Assembly: GCA_013215525.1 (NCBI GenBank)
Contig: JABSQY010000049.1
Coordinates: 1 to 12,399, forward strand
Source of the DNA: Nanoarchaeales archaeon
GTDB taxonomy: Archaea; Nanobdellota; Nanobdellia; Woesearchaeales; UBA583
Reading direction: 5' to 3'
Length of the DNA stretch: 12,399 nt
Shown: positions 1-6,859 of the stretch, one piece after another
How positions within the stretch are numbered: position 1 is the first letter of the stretch
Layout: every line of letters begins with the position of its first letter
Translations under genes and position numbers: made by a program
Notes under the pieces: model-generated
What the model was told of the DNA's origin: nothing
Database searches by the model: none
What the model saw: only the letters and a program-made list of their open reading frames with translations

Positions 1-150
1 TTATTAAATAAATGTAGAAATAATAAGAGGTTAAAAATAGTTAGATTAGATGAAAGTAATATTAATAAATATAAAACAATAAAAAAATGGAATACTAAAA
101 TACCTTTAGAAATAAAAAAATATTTTCATTATATTTTGGAGAAAAATTAA
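1..150 (+). CDS. C-terminal fragment of a gene upstream of the AbiEii-like protein (possible AbiEi-type antitoxin)
   Basis: Frame 1 is open from the window edge to a TAA at 148-150, giving the last 49 residues of a Lys/Asn-rich protein that ends IPLEIKKYFHYILEKN. The stop is immediately followed by the ATG of the nucleotidyltransferase gene with no gap, so the two genes are almost certainly co-transcribed. In AbiE-type toxin-antitoxin systems the AbiEi antitoxin gene lies just upstream of the AbiEii toxin gene and touches it in this way. The fragment itself carries no motif I can recognise. The antitoxin assignment therefore rests on position and on knowledge of the family. It could equally be an unrelated operon partner. 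Confidence 0.55.
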   Translation, partial: LLNKCRNNKRLKIVRLDESNINKYKTIKKWNTKIPLEIKKYFHYILEKN

Positions 151-1437
151 ATGGTATATGTTAGAACTATAAGAGTTAATAACAATAGATATTATGAACT
201 TGTGAAATGTGAGAGAGATGAGGACGGAAATCTAAGACAACAACATTTAGAGTATTTAGGTAAAAATTTACCAAATTTAGATAATTTTCAAAATGTAGAT
301 AAGTACCTAGTCAAAGAAGAAAAACAAATATCTCAATTTATACATACTTTACATAAAGGACAAGGTAAGTTATTAGATTTGAAAAAACTTGAAAAAATTT
401 GTAAAATTAATGGAATTAAAAAAAATACATTAGATTTATTTATTCACAAATTTTTAGATGAAAAAATAATAATCTCAATTGAACCAAAACAAAAAGTTAA
501 ATCTCATTTATCTGAAGATATTCATAAAAAAATTACTGAAGTTGCAAAAACTCATAAATATAAAAATAACGAACTTGAAAAAGTTACAAGATTATATTAT
601 ACATTAAAAGATGTATCTCAAATTCCAATTATTAAAGAAAAAGTATTATTTTTTGGTGGAACTGCCATTAATTCTATATATAAAAATTATCCTAGATTAT
701 CAGTTGATATTGATTTACAATATGTTGGAGAATTTGATAGAGAGAAAATGTTAGGAGATAGAGAAGTAATAAAATATGAAATTAGATCTTATTTGATTCA
801 AAAAAAATATGAATTTGAAGAAAATGACAGATATGGGATTCATCAATTTATGATTAAATATATAACAAATTCAGGAATGGTAGATTATATTAAATTAGAA
901 GTAAACTTTTTAGATAGAACTCCTATTTTACCTACAATACAAGGAGAAGTTAAATCTCCATTAAGAGATGATTTTTTTATGGTACAAACATTTCAAAAAG
1001 AAGAACTTTTTGCAAAAAAAATGTTAGCTTTAATTGATAGGCAAGAAGCTAGAGATATTTACGATATGGCAAATATTGGGAAAATAGATGAAAACAAATT
1101 TAGAAAATGTGTACTTTGTGCTAGTTTGTTAAGGTATAAGAGTATTGAACCAATAAAAAATAAAAAATTAGAATATATGAGTGATAAAAAATTTAATGAT
1201 AGATTATTACCTCTGATAAAAGTTTCAGAAATTATATCAAAAGATGACTTATTTTCTAATGCTAATAGTATATTAAAAAAACTTAAATCAAATATTAATA
1301 AAACTGAAGAAAAATTTAGTCAAAATTTTAATAAAGATAATCCTGAATTTGAAAAGTTTTTTGAAGAGATAAAATATAATCCTAACATAAATAAATCTCC
1401 AGTTTTACAATTAAAAGCAAGTGAAGATTTGTATTAA
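151..1437 (+). CDS. AbiEii/AbiGii-like nucleotidyltransferase (putative toxin) with an extra N-terminal domain
   Basis: A 428-residue protein. Residues 160-306 carry the motifs of the AbiEii/AbiGii nucleotidyltransferase family: FFGGTAIN (168-174), R182 with SVDIDL (184-189; D186 and D188 as likely metal ligands), a third acidic site in IKLEVNF (E250), and EELFAKKMLALIDRQEARDIYDM split over 284-306, typical of the helical part. AbiEii toxins are minimal-type nucleotidyltransferases; in characterised systems they inhibit growth and contribute to phage defence, and are neutralised by an AbiEi antitoxin. The first ~45 residues (YVRTIRVNNNRYYELV then LEYLGK) look like the short N-terminal beta domain seen at the start of some IS1634-type transposases and other archaeal proteins, followed by a possible helix-turn-helix at 72-110. 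This makes it longer than most AbiEii proteins. The ATG directly follows the stop of the upstream gene. Toxin activity is inferred. Confidence 0.8.
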   Translation: MVYVRTIRVNNNRYYELVKCERDEDGNLRQQHLEYLGKNLPNLDNFQNVDKYLVKEEKQISQFIHTLHKGQGKLLDLKKLEKICKINGIKKNTLDLFIHKFLDEKIIISIEPKQKVKSHLSEDIHKKITEVAKTHKYKNNELEKVTRLYYTLKDVSQIPIIKEKVLFFGGTAINSIYKNYPRLSVDIDLQYVGEFDREKMLGDREVIKYEIRSYLIQKKYEFEENDRYGIHQFMIKYITNSGMVDYIKLEVNFLDRTPILPTIQGEVKSPLRDDFFMVQTFQKEELFAKKMLALIDRQEARDIYDMANIGKIDENKFRKCVLCASLLRYKSIEPIKNKKLEYMSDKKFNDRLLPLIKVSEIISKDDLFSNANSILKKLKSNINKTEEKFSQNFNKDNPEFEKFFEEIKYNPNINKSPVLQLKASEDLY

Positions 1438-1499
1438 ACAAATTTTACACATTTTCTATTTGTCTAATTACGACTAAATATAATCTGTAAAGTTTGAAT

Positions 1500-1562
1500 T
1501 AGAAAAATGTTCCTTTTAACTGGAACTTTTAGTATCAAGTATACCCTTTTAACAGAAACACT
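1500..1562. repeat. Hairpin module, copy C (degenerate)
   Basis: A shortened version of the module at 8941-9062 and 10587-10700. It keeps one small hairpin (GTTCC 1509-1513 with GGAAC 1522-1526, flanked by AAA/TTT) and the signature TTAACAGAAAC (1549-1559). Compared with the other copies the spacer is shorter and the first hairpin is missing. As in the copy near 10590, it lies just upstream of the ~300-bp composite repeat and in the same orientation. Confidence 0.6.
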
Positions 1563-1657
1563 ATATTCAATCTTCAAGTTCATTTTTCTTTCAAATCATT
1601 AACTACGAGTTTCACAAAACTTATTTAAAGAATCAAATATATTGATTATTTACAGCA

Positions 1658-1665
1658 TTTATATA
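1658..1665 (+). promoter_or_regulatory. TATA-like box of the repeat ORF (copy 1)
   Basis: TTTATATA sits 23 bases before the ATG at 1681 and is unchanged in the second repeat copy (10830-10837, again 23 bases before the ATG). Archaeal transcription normally starts about 25 bases after the box centre, so the transcript would start at or just inside the ORF. That implies either leaderless translation or a noncoding transcript that covers the tRNA-like tail. Confidence 0.5.
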
Positions 1666-1680
1666 ATGTTTCTATAAAAA

Positions 1681-1896
1681 ATGGTTAAAAAAAAAGATAA
1701 AATATTCATAACTTTAGATATTGAGATTATCAAAAGACTCAAATCTAGTAGGAAGAAGACGTCTCCTTTAATTAACGAAATTTTATCAAATCACTACTTT
1801 AAGGATATTGTCACTGATAGGGACGAATCCTTAAGATCCTGTCATTCGTGTTCGAGGGTTCGAATCCCTTTCCGGACACTCTTTTTATTATTCTAA
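1681..1896 (+). CDS. Small ribbon-helix-helix-like protein reading into a tRNA-like sequence
   Basis: A 71-residue ORF starting with ATG. Residues 5-41 (DKIFITLDIEIIKRLK, then KKTSPLINEILSNHY) resemble a ribbon-helix-helix DNA-binding domain: a short strand with alternating hydrophobic residues followed by two helices, as in CopG/MetJ-type regulators. From about residue 53 the reading frame runs through the tRNA-like segment at 1809-1878, so the C-terminal ~20 residues (CHSCSRVRIPF...) are the translation of an anticodon and T-arm-like sequence and are unlikely to be selected as protein. The second repeat copy has lost one A in a run of A and is frameshifted. The ORF may be a real small regulator of the repeat element or a decaying remnant. 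Confidence 0.45.
   Translation: MVKKKDKIFITLDIEIIKRLKSSRKKTSPLINEILSNHYFKDIVTDRDESLRSCHSCSRVRIPFRTLFLLF
1809..1878 (+). pseudogene. tRNA-Asp(GTC)-like sequence with an intact 3' half (possible attachment site)
   Basis: The 3' half reads like a tRNA. There is a 7-base anticodon-type loop CTGTCAT (1839-1845, GTC at 1841-1843), a full T-arm (GAGGG 1854-1858, TTCGAAT, CCCTT 1866-1870), a 3' acceptor strand TCCGGAC (1871-1877) and discriminator A1878. The total length of about 70 nt is close to a tRNA, but the 5' part fails: TGTCACT at 1809 pairs only in part with the acceptor strand, there is no proper D-arm with GG, and the anticodon stem does not pair. It is therefore a tRNA pseudogene or tRNA 3'-half duplication, such as integrating elements leave at tRNA genes. 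The Asp identity rests on the GTC loop only. Confidence 0.55.
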
Positions 1897-1930
1897 ATTC
1901 AAAACAAGTTTTAAATTGAAAATTTTTCTA

Positions 1931-2029
1931 TGTCCGATAAGGAATTCAAACCCTCTTCGAGGAAATAAAAATCATAGATTTTTAGTCACACTGAATAAAT
2001 TCAGTGAGTTTCGAATCTCTTTCAGGACA
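1931..2029 (+). other. Cloverleaf-like pseudo-tRNA or structured RNA with four internal hairpins
   Basis: A TGTCC...GGACA closing stem (1931-1935 with 2025-2029) encloses four hairpins in order: CCTC/GAGG (1952-1962), TAAAAATC/GATTTTTA (1966-1984), CACTGAA/TTCAGTG (1989-2006) and a weak T-arm-like GAG/CTC around TTTCGAAT (2006-2019). It ends in CAGGACACTCTTTTTATT, like the tRNA-like tails at 1878 and 11049. The layout recalls a tRNA with a long variable arm, but the acceptor stem is only 5 bp, the second loop has C instead of T before the anticodon position, and the D region is abnormal. It may be a decayed Leu/Ser-type tRNA or an unrelated structured RNA. A functional tRNA is unlikely. Confidence 0.4.
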
Positions 2030-2058
2030 CTCTTTTTATTAACTAATTCTCAAATTGA

Positions 2059-2590
2059 TTTTCTTTAATTGAGAATTATACTATTGATTTGTTAAATTCC
2101 AATAGTGATTTAAATTTTGAACAGTTCTTAATAGAAAATGTTAGTTTTTTTGTAGAAAGTAATACTTTTTCTACATTGGATTTTTTGTCGAATTTTGCTG
2201 ATTTTATTAGTCTAAATTTACAAACTGGATTGAATTTAATTTTTTTAAATATTTATTTCCAATAACTTTGTTTTGGATTTCTTTATTTCTCATTTATTAT
2301 ATTTTCTGTAGGTTATTTTAAGGTTTCATTATGAAACTATCTCTTATAGTAATGAATTGAAAAATGAGAATAAGGAAATTTTACTGTTGCTAAGAAGTTA
2401 ATGCTCAAGTATTCTTCTTTTTAATTTTGGTTATTTCTTCTCAATTGTAATGTGATTGAGACTTATGTTAAAGGAGAAATTGGGGTTGTTAGATGTCCTT
2501 TTTCTTATGATAATAGGACTATGGTTAGCTCGTTGTAGGCTGGGCTTGTTAAGTTTGATTGATGTTGTGTAGTTTTTTATTTTTGTGACA
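2059..2590 (+). pseudogene. Decayed coding region, product unknown
   Basis: The 560 bases between the tRNA-like unit and the small minus-strand ORF contain no intact gene but show coding-like stretches. Frame 1 is open at 2059-2265 (about 68 codons, containing FEQFLIENVSFFVESN) with no ATG at its start. Frame 1 is open again at 2425-2535 (containing VIETYVKGEIGVVRCPFSYD) and is followed after a TAG by AGLVKFD and a further stop. A third stretch (FHYETISYSNELKNENKEIL) lies in another frame at about 2320-2398. Open stretches interrupted by stops and frame changes suggest one or two rotting genes. I do not recognise the family. Confidence 0.35.
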
Positions 2591-2601
2591 TTTAAATATT
2601 A

Positions 2602-2796
2602 TTATGTGTTAGATTGGATGAAATTACATTTATTTTTAAAGTGTAATTTTGATTTAGAACAATTAGCTTTAACTCTATAAACATTATCAGTTGAATTTAA
2701 AATACTATAAGAAATATCATTATTTTCAAGCTCCAAAGTTAAACCCAAAAGTAATTCTCTTTTATTATCATAAACTCTAATAAAACTACAAACCAT
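2602..2796 (-). CDS. Small hypothetical protein
   Basis: A 64-residue ORF starting with ATG (2796-2794), with mixed composition (MVCSFIRVYDNKRELLLGLTL at the start, split here only for description) and three Cys in all. It is preceded on its own strand by a TATA-like TTTAAATATTTAA centred about 26 bases before the ATG, which would fit leaderless transcription. A perfect 16-bp palindrome covers the start codon. I do not recognise the family; the alternation of helix-like and strand-like stretches faintly recalls half of a LAGLIDADG-type domain, but no signature motif is present. It could be a fragment. It is divergent from the large surface-protein gene. Confidence 0.4.
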   Translation of the reverse strand: MVCSFIRVYDNKRELLLGLTLELENNDISYSILNSTDNVYRVKANCSKSKLHFKNKCNFIQSNT

Positions 2797-2808
2797 ATCA
2801 TGATATGG
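2793..2808. promoter_or_regulatory. Perfect 16-bp palindrome over the start codon of the 64-residue ORF
   Basis: CCATATCATGATATGG is its own reverse complement. It covers the ATG at 2796 and the predicted transcription start, a position where a bound protein would block initiation. An operator is a reasonable inference; no partner regulator can be named. Confidence 0.4.
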
Positions 2809-2896
2809 ATTTTATCATTTAAATATTTAACTAAATACTAATTATTAAATAATATATATTTTTTAACAATAAAATTACAAATTTTCAACCATGAAC

Positions 2897-2906
2897 TTAT
2901 ATATTT
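2897..2906 (+). promoter_or_regulatory. TATA-like box of the surface-protein gene
   Basis: TTATATATTT is centred 30 bases before the ATG at 2932, predicting a transcript with a leader of only about 5 bases. No Shine-Dalgarno site precedes the ATG. Confidence 0.5.
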
Positions 2907-2931
2907 GAAAATCTATTTTTAATTATATAAC

Positions 2932-5919
2932 ATGGATGAAAAAAGTAACTCAAATTTATTATTTCCAATAATACTTTTAATTATTTTATTTATAATTACA
3001 ATGATAATTGCAGAGGATGAAATTGAATTTAGTAGTTCAATAGATAATGTATTTCCAGTTACTCAAGTTGAACAAATAACTCTCTCTGGAGATATTGAAG
3101 TGTCAGACAATTTCACATTTACAATAAATAGCAATAAAATAATTCATACAGTTCAACCAAATGAATTAACATTTGATTTACTCTCAAATGGAATAGTATC
3201 TCAAATAAATTCAAATATAATAACAAACACAAATGTTTCAGCAAAAAAAATAAATAGTAAAACAATTAAAATATATTCAAAAATCCCAGGAGTTCCATTC
3301 ATAATTACCTACAACACAACAAACCATTTAAATGGAACAAATGATACAATATTTATTTCAAATAGAACTATTAGAGCATCAATAAGTGGAATAAATAATC
3401 AAGATATAACAAAATCTTTCTTATTAGAAAATCGTGTAGACACAACTAGTTCAATATCAAATAGAACTATTATTGAAAATATCGGTTTAGATAATCAAGA
3501 TTTAAATAGAATCTTAATAAGACCTAATGCAGCATCTCAACCTGGTGTCCTTGCAAGTCTAACTTTAATAATTCATGAAACTATTGATATAGGGACTACA
3601 GTGACTGTTGGGAGTTGTAATATGATTATGAGTAACTCTAATATTGGACAAAATTGTTCAACATCATATGTGTATATTTTTCCTACAGATCCACGTCTTA
3701 CAGCTATGCAAATGGGAGTTATTCATAATATATTTGATGATAATTATGGATCATTGGATACTTCATCTGCTGGTCCAAAAGTAACATTTACTGCATCAAA
3801 TATAGTTGATGGTGTTGAAATTTATCATGATTTAACTAAGGTAGTAGATTTTCAAGTTAAAATTCATTCTAATATATTTGGTAGAAATGCAGTGCCAGCG
3901 GTAGCTCAAAAAGATGAAATTTCATTTACAAATATTGAAATTGGTGACACTTTTGAATTATCAAATATTGGTACAACATTTAGTTTCACAGCAACAACGA
4001 CAAACCCACAAGATATGGCAACAGGACTTAGAAATTCAATAAATTCAAATGGTGCAAGAACAGTAAATGCTGATTTGTTTGGGAATAATTTAGAACTTAC
4101 TGCAATAACTCCTGGAACTTCATTTAATGTCGGATTAAATCATATAAATGTTCAACCAATTGCACAAGTCGACACTTTTAATATATCTGGAAATATTGAA
4201 GAAGATGATATATATCAAATAACTATTAGTGGAACTCAGGTAGACTACACAGTTACAAAAACTGATACTAAACTAGAAGATATAATTGATGGAATTGTGT
4301 TAACAATAAATAGTGATAACTCAGTAAATACAAGTATTACCGCAATAAAAAATAATTCAAATTCATTTAATTTAACTTCGGATACTCCTGGGACAGCATT
4401 TATTACTACATCACAAGTAATAAATAGACCTGAAAGATCAAAAGTTGTAACTCTAGATTTTATAAATATTGAAATTGATGATGTATTCATAATATCAAAT
4501 ATCACAACAAATGATATTATAACAATTGCTGATTCAAATATAACACAAGATTTAGTAAATAAAATAATTAATCAAATAACTGGAGATATATCAAGCACTG
4601 TAACTGCGGAATTAACAACTTCAAACAATATAAATCTTACTGCAAAGACTCCTGGAATTACTTTTTCAGTAATTGTTTCAGATCAAAATAGTCAATTAAA
4701 ATCACAAATAGAAACAATAACATTAACTGGAACAAAAGAATATGGTGATATATTTAATATTTCAATTGACAACAATAATATTACTTACTTTGTAACTGGA
4801 TTAGAAACAAATTTAGAACAAGTAATTGACAATTTAATTATTACATTAAATAGTAATTTAGATATAAATTCAATAATTTTAGCAGAAAAAAATAGTTCAA
4901 CAACTTTTAATTTAATAGGTAAAATTCAAGGAAATTCATTCACATCTGTTGTAAATAATATTAATTATCAAAGTGGAATTGATAATCAAAATATTTCAAA
5001 TATCACTTTATTTGAAAATGTATTTCCAGTAGTACAAAGTTCATTAATTTTAATAAATGAAACTAAAATTAATGTTGGATTTGAATATTATGTGGGGGTT
5101 ACAATCAACGGTGATTTTTTCTTCAAAACATACACAGCAACCAGCACAAACTTACAAGAAGTTGTTGGAAACTTAACATTATTATTAAATAATATTAATG
5201 GAATTAATGTGACATTTAATAATAATTTATTAATAATAAATGCAACAACTCCTGGAGTTCCATTCGTATTATCTCATTTTTCTGCTCCGATAATTAATCC
5301 AAAAGTAATCTCTTATGGAGCTGGGACATGGAGTTTAATTAATTGCGAAGACAATTTAGTTTATCATCTGGATTCATATAAATGTATAACAAAACACGAA
5401 TACTCTGAATATGAAAAAAATAAACCAAAACAAACTTCAAATTCAAATGAAGGTTCAATTTCAAAAGATGATTCATCTCTACCAAAAGATTTATTTGATA
5501 TAACTTTTGAAATATTAGATAAAACAATTTCATCAATAAATGATTTATCAACTAAAATATCCTTTGAAAATTTCGGATCAACAAAAACTGATGTAACTAT
5601 TAAAATTAAAATTTATCATAATACATTAGTATATGAAAAATCAATAAATTTAACAATACAAACTCAAGAAATATTAATTGAAAATTTTAAAGATTTAAAT
5701 TCATCTAATTTTCCAGATGGTAGTTATAAAATAGTATTAACTTCATATTATGGTCGTGGTGTAACTAATAATTTTGAGGATTCATTCACAATTTCCAAAA
5801 ACACAGAGATAATTGATATTTTAAAATTAGTTGGAATTATATCTCTTGTTTCGATTTCAATCATTTCAAGTATAATTTATTTAACAAGATTTAAACCAAA
5901 TATATTAAAAAAAACATAA
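2932..5919 (+). CDS. Large repeat-containing surface protein anchored by a C-terminal membrane helix
   Basis: A 995-residue Asn/Ser/Thr/Ile-rich protein with many N-X-S/T sites, suggesting an exported and possibly N-glycosylated protein. Residues 9-27 are a hydrophobic signal or anchor segment and 964-985 a second membrane helix followed by a short basic tail, so most of the chain would face outward. At least six copies of an ~80-90-residue beta-rich repeat can be seen at about 43-127, 324-403, 410-495, 503-583, 590-675 and 699-782. Each starts with a pattern like Q-x-x-T-x-x-G-x-x-E-x-G/D-D and ends with a PG-type turn: IPGVPF (118), TPGTSF (393), TPGTAF (485), TPGITF (573), IQGNSF (665), TPGVPF (773). 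Residues 190-320 are a different, non-repeat insert with Cys229 and Cys242. A Cys pair (805, 818) precedes a polar linker (828-850) and a last Ig/CARDB-like beta domain (855-955). Likely S-layer-associated, adhesion or cell-contact protein; the exact role is unknown. Confidence 0.85.
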   Translation: MDEKSNSNLLFPIILLIILFIITMIIAEDEIEFSSSIDNVFPVTQVEQITLSGDIEVSDNFTFTINSNKIIHTVQPNELTFDLLSNGIVSQINSNIITNTNVSAKKINSKTIKIYSKIPGVPFIITYNTTNHLNGTNDTIFISNRTIRASISGINNQDITKSFLLENRVDTTSSISNRTIIENIGLDNQDLNRILIRPNAASQPGVLASLTLIIHETIDIGTTVTVGSCNMIMSNSNIGQNCSTSYVYIFPTDPRLTAMQMGVIHNIFDDNYGSLDTSSAGPKVTFTASNIVDGVEIYHDLTKVVDFQVKIHSNIFGRNAVPAVAQKDEISFTNIEIGDTFELSNIGTTFSFTATTTNPQDMATGLRNSINSNGARTVNADLFGNNLELTAITPGTSFNVGLNHINVQPIAQVDTFNISGNIEEDDIYQITISGTQVDYTVTKTDTKLEDIIDGIVLTINSDNSVNTSITAIKNNSNSFNLTSDTPGTAFITTSQVINRPERSKVVTLDFINIEIDDVFIISNITTNDIITIADSNITQDLVNKIINQITGDISSTVTAELTTSNNINLTAKTPGITFSVIVSDQNSQLKSQIETITLTGTKEYGDIFNISIDNNNITYFVTGLETNLEQVIDNLIITLNSNLDINSIILAEKNSSTTFNLIGKIQGNSFTSVVNNINYQSGIDNQNISNITLFENVFPVVQSSLILINETKINVGFEYYVGVTINGDFFFKTYTATSTNLQEVVGNLTLLLNNINGINVTFNNNLLIINATTPGVPFVLSHFSAPIINPKVISYGAGTWSLINCEDNLVYHLDSYKCITKHEYSEYEKNKPKQTSNSNEGSISKDDSSLPKDLFDITFEILDKTISSINDLSTKISFENFGSTKTDVTIKIKIYHNTLVYEKSINLTIQTQEILIENFKDLNSSNFPDGSYKIVLTSYYGRGVTNNFEDSFTISKNTEIIDILKLVGIISLVSISIISSIIYLTRFKPNILKKT

Positions 5920-5988
5920 TTATTTAAAAATTTTAAAAAAAACAAAATTAGTTATAAAAAAAGAAAAAATAAATTATTACATAATTAA

Positions 5989-6011
5989 TATAGTTTAATT
6001 AACAAACTATA
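5989..6011. terminator. Hairpin between convergent genes
   Basis: TATAGTTT (5989-5996) and AAACTATA (6004-6011) form a perfect 8-bp stem with a 7-nt loop. It lies in the 102-bp gap between the converging surface-protein and methyltransferase genes, with A-rich sequence on the left. Its position suggests a bidirectional terminator. Archaeal termination mainly needs T-runs, so the function of the hairpin is inferred. Confidence 0.4.
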
Positions 6012-6021
6012 AATTCATATA

Positions 6022-6705
6022 TTATTCTAAAATATGATACAAATTACCTTGATAATGTTCTTTAGAAATAATCTTAAAACCACACTCAACAAGCAACTTA
6101 TCAAGCTCATCTTCCTTAAACAAATAATAAAATCTATCTAATTTTTCTCCATCCAAATCATAAGTCACACGCACCTTTTGAGAACAACCCTGATCAAAAA
6201 CAAATTTTCCCTTATTAACTTGCTTATCTAAAAACTCTTTTTCAGGAAACCAATTAGAAATTAACATTCGACCTCCATTTTTAGATAATATACGTTTAAA
6301 CTCAAATAAAGCTTTTTTTTGTAAATCAATATCTAATAAATGATGAAACGCTGCAATACAAATAATACTATCAAAACTTCCAGACTCCATAGGAATTGAA
6401 GTAAAATCACACTGAACAACTTTATAACCTTTATCACTAACAGTTTTTAATTGTCCAGAAGAAATATCAGAACCAACTAAATTACTTTTAGAAAACCCAG
6501 ACTGTTCAGCAAGTTGTAAATGTCTTCCTCTGCCACAACCTAAATCTAAAAACTGCAACTCAAACTTATTTGAAAACGATTCAACAAAATTAACAACGAA
6601 TACTATTATGAGAAGTTCTTTGGAACGAGCAAAGTGAGAGGAGAAGAATTTGGTAAAACCTGCAAGGTTTTTCTCATAATCCTTTGTTACTTGATGAGTC
6701 TGCAA
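6022..6705 (-). CDS. Trm9/ALKBH8-like SAM-dependent tRNA methyltransferase
   Basis: A 227-residue class I methyltransferase. The SAM-binding motif FLDLGCGRGRH is at 52-62, the ribose-binding acid D80 lies in VGSDIS, D100 sits in the VVQCDF motif, and FDSIICIAAFHHL (111-123) matches the Trm9/ALKBH8 group, where a His pair follows this strand. The C-terminus RFYYLFKEDEL (191-201) and GNLYHIL (220-226) also fit Trm9. In eukaryotes Trm9 methylates carboxymethyluridine at the tRNA wobble position; archaeal relatives probably modify wobble uridine too, but the substrate here is inferred. The start is TTG (6705-6703): the first internal Met is residue 106, well past the SAM motif, and no upstream ATG is in frame. 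The frame stays open upstream through a CAATCG...CAATCG repeat, so the exact N-terminus is uncertain. Divergent from the gene at 6860. Confidence 0.8.
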   Translation of the reverse strand: MQTHQVTKDYEKNLAGFTKFFSSHFARSKELLIIVFVVNFVESFSNKFELQFLDLGCGRGRHLQLAEQSGFSKSNLVGSDISSGQLKTVSDKGYKVVQCDFTSIPMESGSFDSIICIAAFHHLLDIDLQKKALFEFKRILSKNGGRMLISNWFPEKEFLDKQVNKGKFVFDQGCSQKVRVTYDLDGEKLDRFYYLFKEDELDKLLVECGFKIISKEHYQGNLYHILE

Positions 6706-6744
6706 GACGATTGAGCGAAGCGATTGTTTTATTGAGAAATTAAG

Positions 6745-6759
6745 AAGTATAATATACTT
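6745..6759 (-). promoter_or_regulatory. TATA-like palindrome upstream of the Trm9-like gene
   Basis: AAGTATA-A-TATACTT is a perfect inverted repeat in the 154-bp divergent promoter region. Read on the minus strand it includes AAGTATATTATA, a plausible TATA box that would start transcription near 6726, leaving a leader of about 20 bases before the TTG. This is longer than for the neighbouring genes. Confidence 0.4.
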
Positions 6760-6828
6760 AAAGAAAAAGACTGAGAAATCATAAGAAATAATTTCGGGAA
6801 ATCACATAAACCTAATAATAACTATAAA

Positions 6829-6839
6829 CTTTTAAAAAG
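6829..6839 (+). promoter_or_regulatory. TATA-like box of the RarA-C-like gene
   Basis: CTTTTAAAAAG is centred 26 bases before the ATG at 6860, so the transcript would start at the start codon, i.e. leaderless. Confidence 0.45.
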
Positions 6840-6859
6840 AAATTAAACTAATTGTTAAT

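Larger units (their letters stand above)
1585..1882 (+). repeat. Composite direct repeat, copy 1 (TATA box, RHH-like ORF, tRNA-like tail)
   Basis: About 298 bp matching 10757-11053 in the same orientation, at roughly 90% identity or better by eye. The ~90 bp before the ORF differ at only about two positions. The repeat consists of an AT-rich leader, a TATA-like box, a short ORF, and a sequence resembling the 3' half of tRNA-Asp ending in ACTCTTTTTAT. The two copies bracket about 9 kb. The noncoding leader is better conserved than the ORF, which suggests that the DNA site or a transcript, rather than the protein, is what has been kept. Confidence 0.85.

Noticed and set aside
1809..1878. A functional tRNA-Asp gene
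   Set aside because: The acceptor 5' strand, D-arm and anticodon stem do not pair, and the second copy has drifted in its acceptor strand.
1837..1962. A circularly permuted tRNA, with the 3' half at 1839-1878 preceding a 5' half starting TGTCCGA at 1931
   Set aside because: TGTCCGA would pair with CCGGACA at six of seven positions, but the proposed 5' half has no D-arm or matching anticodon stem, and the 1931 sequence pairs with its own GGACA at 2025.
2602..2796. Assignment of the 64-residue ORF to Pcc1 (KEOPS) or to a LAGLIDADG protein
   Set aside because: The resemblance is only in the helix and strand pattern; the diagnostic motifs of both families are missing.
4245..5551. Minus-strand open frames inside the surface-protein gene (4245-4505 and 5339-5551)
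   Set aside because: They lie fully inside a long, clearly coding gene, have no promoter and have low-complexity translations caused by the AT-rich antisense strand.
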